From assembly GCF_029626175.1 (NCBI RefSeq), contig NZ_JARUBM010000002.1, positions 5,225,001-5,289,000 on the forward strand: a DNA stretch of 64,000 bases. The letters are read 5' to 3'. Below the pieces are notes generated by a model. The model did no database searches. It was not told where the DNA came from and saw only the letters and a list, made by a program, of their open reading frames with translations. Every line of letters begins with the position of its first letter. The first letter of the stretch is position 1. Below are positions 32,919 through 39,740 of the stretch, in pieces. Made by a program: the position numbers and the translations under genes. Source of the stretch: Micromonospora sp. WMMD1082. Lineage in GTDB: Bacteria; Actinomycetota; Actinomycetes; Mycobacteriales; Micromonosporaceae.

Positions 32919-33893
32919 ATGGTGGCGAAGCCAGCCCTACGGAGCATCCCGGTCGCGAAGATCGAGGCGGACCCCGACCAGCCCCGCAAGCTGTTCACCG
33001 AGGAAGAACTGGCCGAGTTGGCGGCCTCGATGAAGAAGCTCGGCCAGCTCCAGCCGGTCGCGGTGCGCAAGACGGGGAAGCCGGGCCACTACCGCCTGGT
33101 CGTCGGCGAGCGACGCTGGCGGGCCGCGCAGCAGGGCGACATCGCCGAGTTGTCCGCGATGGTCTGGGAGATGGACGACGAGGCGGCGTTCATCGCGCAG
33201 GTCGCTGAGAACGTCAACCGGATGGACATGACGCCGATGGAGGAGGCTTCCGCGTACGCGCGCCTCGCCGACGCCGGCTGGGAGACGGAGGCGATCGCGG
33301 AGCTGTTCGGCAAGTCTCAGCCGTACATCGGCTGGCGGATCGATCTGCTCGGCCTGATCGACGACGCGAAGCAGCTCGTCGCCAAGGGCCAGATGCAGGT
33401 GGGCGTCGCCTGGTACGTGTGCCGGCTGAGCGCCGACCAGCAGCGGCGGTTCGTCGTCCGGTGGGCTCGGGGCGAGTTTTCCTCGGCGCGGGATGCGGAG
33501 GCGTTCGCCAAGGCGTGCAAGGCGGCCGAGGACCAGGCCGAGTTCTTCCAGCTCGACAAGGCCGAGCACGACGAGGAGGCGCAGGCGCGGGTGGTGGAGG
33601 AGCGCAAGAAGGTCGTGAGCAAGATCGAGCGACTGTCGGCGGCCGGGAAAGTCCTGCACGAGCTGGCGCAGATGGACGCCGAGGAACTGGCGCGGGTGCT
33701 CGCTGGCGCCGAGGGCGGCGTTGCCGGTCACCGGCAGCGCGTTGACGACCTCCGCTCGCTGGCGGGCAAGGTGTCGGCGAAGCTGCGCAAGGCCCAGGCT
33801 CTCGCGGCGGCGGCGACCGTCGAACTGGACCCGGATGTCGCGGTGAGCATCCCGGCGGAGCTGGTCGACGTGGCACCAGTTTCGGCCGGTTGA
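32919..33893 (+). CDS. parB: ParB-like partition protein
   Basis: 324 aa from ATG 32919 (GAGGAAG upstream; ATG 32907 also possible). RSIPVAKIEADPDQPRKLFT (about 7-26) opens the ParB/Srx CTPase fold; LGQLQPVAVRKTG and YRLVVGERRWRAAQ (box containing GERRW) follow; NVNRMDMTPMEEASAYARLA and an HTH (about 110-135, EAIAELFGKSQPYIGWRIDL) give the central DNA-binding part; the C-terminus is coiled. Would bind parS-like sites and load a partition complex with a ParA partner, possibly the 24843 product. Promoter and operator as described at 32843. Confidence 0.8.
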   Translation: MVAKPALRSIPVAKIEADPDQPRKLFTEEELAELAASMKKLGQLQPVAVRKTGKPGHYRLVVGERRWRAAQQGDIAELSAMVWEMDDEAAFIAQVAENVNRMDMTPMEEASAYARLADAGWETEAIAELFGKSQPYIGWRIDLLGLIDDAKQLVAKGQMQVGVAWYVCRLSADQQRRFVVRWARGEFSSARDAEAFAKACKAAEDQAEFFQLDKAEHDEEAQARVVEERKKVVSKIERLSAAGKVLHELAQMDAEELARVLAGAEGGVAGHRQRVDDLRSLAGKVSAKLRKAQALAAAATVELDPDVAVSIPAELVDVAPVSAG

Positions 33894-33912
33894 TCATGGC
33901 AGGATCCCGGGC

Positions 33913-34119
33913 GTGAACCTTGACGACCAGCTGATGGCCATGGCGCTCCGGCTGCGGGTGCACGACGGTCCCGAAGAAGGTGAGGCGCTGGAGACGTCTG
34001 CGGCATACATGCGGGAGACCGTGAAGTACCCGGACGGCCTGGCCGAGGCCCTTGAGACGATCCGTGACGCGACAGACACCGCACTACAGATCATCCTGCG
34101 ACACCAAAATCGGTTGTGA
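33913..34119 (+). CDS. Small helical protein
   Basis: 68 aa from GTG 33913, 19 nt after parB. Helical and acidic (LDDQLMAMALRLRVHDGPEE; GLAEALETIRDATDTALQII), no known motif. Probably cotranscribed with parB and ended by the hairpin at 34142. Confidence 0.5.
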   Translation: MNLDDQLMAMALRLRVHDGPEEGEALETSAAYMRETVKYPDGLAEALETIRDATDTALQIILRHQNRL

Positions 34120-34141
34120 ACGCCAGGTAAGGGGTCGCAAC

Positions 34142-34171
34142 GAGCGCCCCGCGCGGTCGCGCGGGGCGCTC
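34142..34171. terminator. Terminator hairpin after the parB unit
   Basis: GAGCGCCCCGCGCG pairs with CGCGCGGGGCGCTC (14-bp stem, 2-nt loop) followed by TCGTCTT. Confidence 0.75.
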
Positions 34172-34452
34172 TCGTCTTGGCGGCGTACCCAATGCCGACA
34201 CAGTGGGACGCCTGTGAGCGTGGGCAGCGCGCTGATGCCCGCGCTTGGCCCGATCGGTCTGCCGCCCAGCCTGCTTGATCCTCGGAGAGCGCGGCGCGGG
34301 GACCAAGACCCGGTGGAGGTGTGCCTGGCGTGGGATGGTGGGCCGCTGTTCGAGAGTGCCCGCGCTCAACCCCGACGACGACCAGCGGCGGGCGCTGGAC
34401 CCCGAGCAGACGATCGGCGCGTACATGTGCCTTCGACCTGTACGGTCTCAAT
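34172..34452. other. Stretch without a supported gene
   Basis: Short overlapping frames exist (e.g. 34245-34463, ending PDDDQRRALDPEQTIG) but none has a ribosome site or clear codon preference. The stretch ends at the promoter at 34453. Confidence 0.4.
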
Positions 34453-34492
34453 TTGACAGCTAGTGCCCGTCGGCGTACAATGTCTATGTACG
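34453..34492 (+). promoter_or_regulatory. Promoter with type-A operator
   Basis: TTGACA (34453-34458), 17 nt, TACAAT (34476-34481); CGTACAATGTCTATGTACG (34474-34492) is palindromic. It drives the 34830-35955 genes or an unrecognised short gene in between. Confidence 0.7.
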
Positions 34493-34576
34493 ACTTTGTC
34501 TGCTGGGGAAGATCGATGTGCGCGCCGTGGTCGCGGCCCTGTGGGTCTGGCCGCTGCCGCACGAGCCGGCCGACCC

Positions 34577-34829
34577 ACGGCGGACGTGCGACGGACGCGG
34601 ACCGAGCTGCACTGGCATGCGCGGCTGCCGAACGCGGTCCCGTCCGGGCCGGTGACCTACCGGGTCACCCTCCGGGCGGAGTTCGACACCCACGTCGATC
34701 CGGCGCTCGTCGCAGAAGTAAGGGCAGGTCATCTGCCGAGGCAACCGGAACAGAAGGGACCACTGTGTCCGAATGCTGTACGGCCGCAATGCTCTACTGC
34801 GGCCATCAATCAGGGCGGAAAGGTGTCGC
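34577..34829 (+). other. Leader region with two candidate frames
   Basis: One frame from GTG 34577 reads protein-like (GPVTYRVTLRAEFDTHVDPA, then ALVAEVRAGHLPRQPEQ) but has no stop before 34830. Another ends with a 22-codon peptide (GTG 34765, MSECCTAAMLYCGHQ) whose TGA overlaps ATG 34830. Either could be a small gene; neither is certain. Confidence 0.3.
34779..34807. promoter_or_regulatory. Type-B operator, copy 4
   Basis: TACGGCCGCAAT, 5 nt, ACTGCGGCCATC; right arm diverged. 22 nt before ATG 34830, closer to the start than any other copy. Confidence 0.5.
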
Positions 34830-35303
34830 ATGAGCCAGGAGGCGAAGATCGAGACGGAGGCCCGCCAGGTCAGGAACGCCCTGCCCGGCTACGTTGCCGT
34901 CCGCGAGTTGGCCACCGCAGCGCTGATCACGATGGCAGAGGAGCTCGGCTTGGCTCTGGCAGAGCGGGACGCCCGCGACCTGGCCACCGCCGTGGTCGAG
35001 GCGATTCACAAGCCAGCCGAGCTGCACGGGATCGCGTTTGCGTGCGACGTCGCCGACATGGAGGTGGCCGCCAACGAGTGGTGGCTGCTCTCACCGGCGA
35101 GGGAGAAGGCCAAGACCGACCCCGAGGCGCACAAGACGCTCGGCTACCTGGAGCAGTACGCCCAGGGCGCGGAGAAGGTGCGCAACGAGCTGACCGAGCG
35201 GCTGGCCCGGGTAGGCCGGACGTGGCTGGTGCAGCTGCCGGCGAGCGCCGTGGTGCCGCTGCCGGCGGCCGAGGCTCACGCCGAGGCGAGAGCGGCGGCG
35301 TGA
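34830..35303 (+). CDS. Phage protein of unknown function
   Basis: 157 aa from ATG 34830, AAAGGTG upstream. Mostly helical (EAKIETEARQVRNALPGYVA; AEELGLALAERDARDLATAV), with a conserved-looking NEWWLLSPAREKAKTDPEAH segment. Overlaps the next gene (GTGA). No motif of known activity. Confidence 0.55.
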   Translation: MSQEAKIETEARQVRNALPGYVAVRELATAALITMAEELGLALAERDARDLATAVVEAIHKPAELHGIAFACDVADMEVAANEWWLLSPAREKAKTDPEAHKTLGYLEQYAQGAEKVRNELTERLARVGRTWLVQLPASAVVPLPAAEAHAEARAAA

Positions 35304-35623
35304 CCTCGCCCGTCGTCGCGGTGCCGCAGCTCGACCCGGAGCAGGCCGCCCGGATTCGGTCGGCGCTGGAGCAGTTGGGCCGTCAGCTGGCGCAGGCCGT
35401 CGCGGCGTGGTGGCGGCAGGTCGCCGCCGTCCTCGCGCGGCGCTGGGAGATCGTCCAGGCGGCCGCCCGAGGGCTGGCCGGGCTGATCCGCGCGCTCGGC
35501 GTCGCCGTGTGCCGCGCGCTCCCGGCGCTAGTCCGACTGGCGGACCAGCGCCGGGAACGGCTGCGGGTGATGCGCCTGGCGTACCGGAGGCGGCTGCGGC
35601 AACGACGGCGGCGGGCACGGTAG
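35300..35623 (+). CDS. Small amphipathic, Arg-rich protein
   Basis: 107 aa from GTG 35300 within the upstream stop. A hydrophobic-to-amphipathic middle (RQLAQAVAAWWRQVAAVLAR; GLAGLIRALGVAVCRALPAL) precedes a very basic C-terminus (RRRLRQRRRRAR). Could be membrane-associated or nucleic acid binding. The TAG shares a G with the next GTG. Confidence 0.5.
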   Translation: MTSPVVAVPQLDPEQAARIRSALEQLGRQLAQAVAAWWRQVAAVLARRWEIVQAAARGLAGLIRALGVAVCRALPALVRLADQRRERLRVMRLAYRRRLRQRRRRAR

Positions 35624-35955
35624 TGGCCGGCGCGGATCCGGAAACGGCGCGGGACCGGGCGTTGGCCCGGGCCCGCGCCACCCGGCGCGAGACGGGAGCC
35701 GAGCTGCCGCCACGCCGGAGCCGGCCACCCGCACCGGTGCCGGCGGCCGCCAACGCACCGGTCAGCGACGACGTGGCGGCGCTGGCCACCCGCTACCTGG
35801 TCAACGGCTACGCGCCGGACGACGTGGCGGCGCGGTTCGCCGTCAACCGCGGATGGTGCCGGGCGGTGGCCGCCCGGCTGAGGGGAGGACGTAGCCCAGC
35901 ACACCGGGGCGAGCTGACCGCAGTGATCGGGCAGCTCTACGACGACCACACGTAG
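35623..35955 (+). CDS. Putative HTH protein
   Basis: 110 aa from GTG 35623, coupled to the preceding stop. Charged N-terminus, Pro/Ala linker, then ALATRYLVNGYAPDDVAARF-AVNRGWCRAVAARL (about 50-85), a helix-turn-helix-like pair. Possibly a regulator; unproven. Confidence 0.5.
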   Translation: MAGADPETARDRALARARATRRETGAELPPRRSRPPAPVPAAANAPVSDDVAALATRYLVNGYAPDDVAARFAVNRGWCRAVAARLRGGRSPAHRGELTAVIGQLYDDHT

Positions 35956-35962
35956 CCTCAAG

Positions 35963-36388
35963 ATGGAGATTGAGTTGCAGCTGTTCACGAACCGCTACCA
36001 GCGGTTCCGCCCCGAACAGGGCGCGCCGATCCGGACGACCGTCGGCGCTCCCCGGTTCCCACTGCCGTACGACCTGGCCGGGTACGCCCGGCTCCTCGCG
36101 CCGACCTACGCAATGCTCAAGATGGCCGAGGGCCCGTACCGGCACATCTACCTGGAGCGGCTGGAAGACGCCGGAGTCGACCTGATCTCCGAGCAGCTGG
36201 CGGAGATCGCCGATGTCGCCGGCGCCGGTCGCCTGGTCCTGCTCTGCTTCTGCGACCTGTCCGTGCCTCCGCCGGACAACTGGTGCCACCGGCGAATGTT
36301 CGCCGCGTGGTGGGAAGACCAGACCGGCCGAGAGGTGCCCGAGCTTGGCGAGCGGCGCGAACCGCCCGCCCTGACCCTGTTCGACTGA
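35963..36388 (+). CDS. DUF488-like small protein
   Basis: 141 aa from ATG 35963, 8 nt after the previous stop. Features GRLVLLCFCDL (about 87-97) followed by WCHRRMFAAWW (about 105-115), a LLC...CHR pattern seen in DUF488 relatives. N-terminus YQRFRPEQGAPIRTTVGAPR. Function of the family is unclear. Confidence 0.5.
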   Translation: MEIELQLFTNRYQRFRPEQGAPIRTTVGAPRFPLPYDLAGYARLLAPTYAMLKMAEGPYRHIYLERLEDAGVDLISEQLAEIADVAGAGRLVLLCFCDLSVPPPDNWCHRRMFAAWWEDQTGREVPELGERREPPALTLFD

Positions 36389-36399
36389 CCAAGACGGAG

Positions 36400-36409
36400 T
36401 TCACGTGGA
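36400..36409 (+). promoter_or_regulatory. TTCACGTGGA leader element
   Basis: Exact copy, 1 nt before ATG 36411; GTG inside it (36405) is also in frame. Confidence 0.55.
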
Positions 36410-36410
36410 A

Positions 36411-36905
36411 ATGACTCTTGACCGGCCGCCCGCTGAGATGGACGTGCCCCTAGACCTCGACATCGACCTGCGACCCGGTGAGTCCGGGTACTTCGCGGGC
36501 GAGTGGCTGGAGTACCCGTACGACGGCGGCCGACGCTTCGAGTCGGCGTACGCCGGCACGCTGTTGAGGCGCTGGCACGGCTGGGCGTTGTGGGAATGCA
36601 CCCGCAACGTGGCCGAGGCGATCGTGACCGACGAAGAACACGCTCGCCGGCACTGGCGGGCCGTCTACGAGTCGTCCGGCATGACCGAGCCGAGACTGAG
36701 CCGTACCCTCGACGCGGACGTCCCGGAGATGCGGTGGGACGGCGACACGATCGTGGTCGGCCGCAGTGCCCTCGGTGAGGACGGGGAATACCTGCGGATC
36801 GAGCCGAACGAGCACGGCATGTACGTCGTGATGGGCGGCCTCTGGGCCTGGGAGGAAGTCCCGAGGGACGCGGCCGACACGGTGCACGGGTCCGTGGAAC
36901 TGTAG
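36411..36905 (+). CDS. Phage protein of unknown function
   Basis: 164 aa from ATG 36411. Acidic, aromatic-rich (GESGYFAGEWLEYPYDGGRR; RWHGWALWECTRNVAEAI), ending VHGSVEL. Looks like a globular alpha/beta protein. Last gene of the prophage half before the att-like site. Confidence 0.55.
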   Translation: MTLDRPPAEMDVPLDLDIDLRPGESGYFAGEWLEYPYDGGRRFESAYAGTLLRRWHGWALWECTRNVAEAIVTDEEHARRHWRAVYESSGMTEPRLSRTLDADVPEMRWDGDTIVVGRSALGEDGEYLRIEPNEHGMYVVMGGLWAWEEVPRDAADTVHGSVEL

Positions 36906-37080
36906 CCGTATAGCTGGGGCCGGTGCGATGCGCTGGCCCCCTTTGCTTGGGCAAGATCAACGGTGATCCCGGCGGGATAACGGGCGGGAACAACGGGCCA
37001 CAAGCGGCTACAAGCGGGTACGACTGGACACGCGCTGAGCAGGGTCGATAGGATTGGCGCAGGTCAGCGGCCCGCAGCGT

Positions 37081-37107
37081 GGGGGTTCAAGTCCCCCCTC
37101 GGACACA
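37081..37107 (+). other. Attachment-site-like repeat, copy 1, with tRNA-like T-arm
   Basis: GGGGG TTCAAGT CCCCC (37081-37097) is a perfect T-arm, followed by CTCGGACA like the 3' acceptor strand of a tRNA. No matching 5' acceptor strand occurs upstream, so no complete tRNA is present. CCCCCTCGGACACA (37094-37107) recurs exactly at 59842-59855. Read as the 3' tRNA end captured by an integrative element. Confidence 0.6.
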
Positions 37108-37124
37108 TCATTACCCCATATCGA

Positions 37125-37997
37125 TCATGGGTGCAATGGGTTGACCTGCAAGAATTCCTTGATCGGTGTGCAGTGCGCTTGATCGCACACCACGCCCATC
37201 CTATTGGCGCGTAGGAATGTGGCCAGTGCGTGCGGGCTGCGGGCGTCTTCGGCGATGCTCGGATGGGTGGCCAGCCTGGCGATGATGTGGTCCTCCCTCA
37301 GGTAGAGGATCTTGCGACGCCGGCTGCCGGGGCGTTGGCTGCTGGTATGTCCGTGGCGGCATCGGTAGCCGGGGCGTTGATTGACCCAGTGGGCGTCCAT
37401 CCTCCGGCCGCATAGTCCGCATCGCAGCAGGCCCGTGAGCAGGTAGCTGCGGGCAGTACCGTCGTGGGCGCTTCGGCGGAAGCGGACGGCCTGGGTGGCG
37501 ATGAACTCCTGCTCGGTGACCAGTGCGGTGTGGGCTTGTTGATTAGAGACCACCCAGTCCTTGGTGTGTTTCCAGCGGACGGTTCCGCGTGCGTCGCGGG
37601 CGCAATTGGTGGTGTCGACGTCGGTGCGTTGCCGGTTTCATACCTGCCGGCCGGTGTAGCGGGGATTGGCGAGGATCGCCGCGACAGTCCGGAGGGTCCA
37701 CCTCTCACCGGTGCGGTGATGGTTGAATTCGCGTAGAGGATCGCCGAGCGCGGCCAACAGGGCAGTGGATTGCGGGCGGTGCCGCCAGCCGCGACGGCGG
37801 GAGCAGCCGACGTCGAAGTACTCGGCGACGATCTCCCCGTGACCGGACACGAGTTCGGTCACGCAGTCCAGCTGCCAGTTCCGGGACGTCGCCCGGTCCT
37901 GGTGCTCAACCGTCGACATCCGACCGTAGAACGCGAAACGCAGACTGCCCCGTCGACGGGTTCGCGGCTTTGTACGCGCCTCCGACTGCTCGTTCAG
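37125..37997 (-). pseudogene. Serine recombinase, broken
   Basis: Reading leftward: resolvase N-terminus (FAFYGRMSTVEHQDRATSRN, with catalytic-like Ser), then an abrupt join after LLAALGDP to LREFNHHRTGERWTLRTVAA, i.e. an internal deletion. NPRYTGRQV is followed by TGA (37638-37640) where relatives have Trp, and the same frame continues through the zinc ribbon (LRCGLCGRRMD) to 37125. An IS5-like element lies at its 5' side. Non-functional remnant. Confidence 0.75.
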
Positions 37998-37998
37998 C

Positions 37999-39019
37999 CA
38001 TTGAGCCTTTCCGAGTAACGGCTGGTGGCGTTGGGTGATCATGTAGTGCGGCCGTGGTCGATGTGGAGTAGGACCAGGGCGGCAGCGGTGATCCGGCCGA
38101 TGTTCCAGGGACACAGGCTGACGTTGCGTAGCGCTTTGAAGGTGGTCTTGAGCAGGGAGTTCCCGCGTTCGCCGATGGCGCGGACCGCGTTGTGGGCCTT
38201 GTTGAACTGCTGCTGCACGTCGGTGCAGGCTTCGTTGCGCGGCTTCTTGAACGCCACCGTGATCGTGTCGGCCTCGCCTTCGTAGCCGAGATCGCCGAGG
38301 ACCCGTAGATCGCCGTCGGTCCAGGTGCTCAGCAGCGGCAGGATGCCGTGCTCGCGCAGCGCGGTGGTGTCGTGTTCACGGCCGGGGCGTACCGGTGAGG
38401 TCCACAGCGGCCACCCGTCCGGAGCGGTGATGACCTGTACGTTCCCGCCGTGGTTGTCATGCTTGCCCGACCACCACAGATCTACCCCGGGTGTCGGCCC
38501 GGGGGCGCGGCACCGGTCCGTCTCGATCAGCGTGCCGTCGATGTTGACGTGGGCGTAGCCGGCCATCTTCGCGGCCAGCAACACCGAGTGCAGGCCGGGC
38601 GCTTGGGCGGCGAGCACGGTGATGCCCTCATGCAGGTACGCGTACCCGGTCGACCGGCTGATCTTGTTGTCGGCGACCAGTTGCGAGACGCGGGTGCCGT
38701 CGATCAACCAACGGATCACCAGGACGGCCTGCTTGAAGCAGCCCAACGACCGGGTCTCGGCGCGGGTTCCGAGCCTTTGCCGTTGCGCGTGCAGGAGGCC
38801 GGACAGGAACGACACGGTCGCCTCGCGTACGGGCAGGACGGCGGTGTATGTGTCACTCATGGCGACGCAGAACCTCGATGACGGTGATCCCGGGAAGGAC
38901 CACCTTCATACCGGGGTTCTGCGTCTTCTCGTTGTACCGCAACGGATCCGGGCGCGTCCGGACCACCGACCGCGCCAGTTACCCCGAGTCCCTACACCGT
39001 TACTCGGAAAGGCTCAGTG
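37999..39019. mobile_element. IS5-family insertion sequence
   Basis: 19-bp inverted repeats GAGCCTTTCCGAGTAACGG (38003-38021) and CCGTTACTCGGAAAGGCTC (38997-39015) flank one transposase gene. Outer bases CATT/AGTG nearly extend the repeat. It sits at the 5' end of the serine recombinase remnant. Confidence 0.8.
38039..38860 (-). CDS. IS5-family transposase (DDE_Tnp_4 type)
   Basis: 273 aa. N-terminal HTH (VLVIRWLIDGTRVSQLVADN; ISRSTGYAYLHEGI about 70-83); DDE core with HVNIDGTLIETDR (first Asp), VLGDLGYEGEADTI (second Asp) and FNKAHNAVRAIGERGNSLLK (Glu). Uninterrupted and framed by both inverted repeats, so it may be active. Confidence 0.85.
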   Translation of the reverse strand: MSDTYTAVLPVREATVSFLSGLLHAQRQRLGTRAETRSLGCFKQAVLVIRWLIDGTRVSQLVADNKISRSTGYAYLHEGITVLAAQAPGLHSVLLAAKMAGYAHVNIDGTLIETDRCRAPGPTPGVDLWWSGKHDNHGGNVQVITAPDGWPLWTSPVRPGREHDTTALREHGILPLLSTWTDGDLRVLGDLGYEGEADTITVAFKKPRNEACTDVQQQFNKAHNAVRAIGERGNSLLKTTFKALRNVSLCPWNIGRITAAALVLLHIDHGRTT

Positions 39020-39740
39020 GGACGAAGGTGCCCCTGCGTGTGGACGCGGTCCGCGGCGGAGCCGGTCAGGGCGTCAGTGGTGATTTCGGGGTCGAGAGTG
39101 ACCACGATGGTCAAGGACGCGGACATGCGTCTACGTCCACTCGAAGACAGAAATGGTCGGCGAGATGCGTCGCCATCGCGGCTGTTGGCCGGATAGATCC
39201 ATGGGTGGGCAACAGCGTTGGACGAAGCGACGGCGTGGAGAGCGTGGGAGAGATTTGGTGGTGCTGGTGGGCGGAACGTCGCGGGAGGAGATGTCGCTGC
39301 CGACCGGCCGATGAGGCGGGTGGGCGGGTGCGGCTCCTGCCGTGACGGGCCAAGGCCCGGGGGTGGTGCACGATAGAGAACTCAGAAATGAGTCCTCACC
39401 GTAACCCGCCCACCCAACAGAAAACGATCATGATCCGGTGTCGGACAGATCTGCTCTGACCAGGACTGTTGGCCATGTTGAGGGACGCCGTGGCGGCTGG
39501 TTCGGCCAGTCGTGTTGGCCGCCTCGGATCGGCTGTTGGCGAACGAGCCCTGGCTGTTGGGCCACGGTGAGGTGGTACTGGGCTCCCGTCAGCGACGGCG
39601 CGGGGTCGTTGGGTTACGCAGTACGTGTGCCCGCGCAGGCTGTGCGGCGGGTCATGCGATTGCTGCGGGCAGCGCTGCAGGCCGCCGGACCGGCGAAGGA
39701 GCAGCTGAGCCCTGGGCTATGGCCCCTTTCTCAATACGGA
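39020..39740. other. Stretch without a convincing gene
   Basis: Sequence between the IS5 end and the STAND gene. The downstream frame is open from 39438 but its first 100 codons (Trp/Cys/Arg rich) look non-coding, and no start with a good ribosome site is found. Likely recombination debris. Confidence 0.4.

Noticed and set aside
37019..37107. Complete tRNA gene ending at 37104
   Set aside because: The T-arm is perfect, but no matching 5' acceptor, D-arm or anticodon arm could be folded upstream; kept only as an att-like 3' end.
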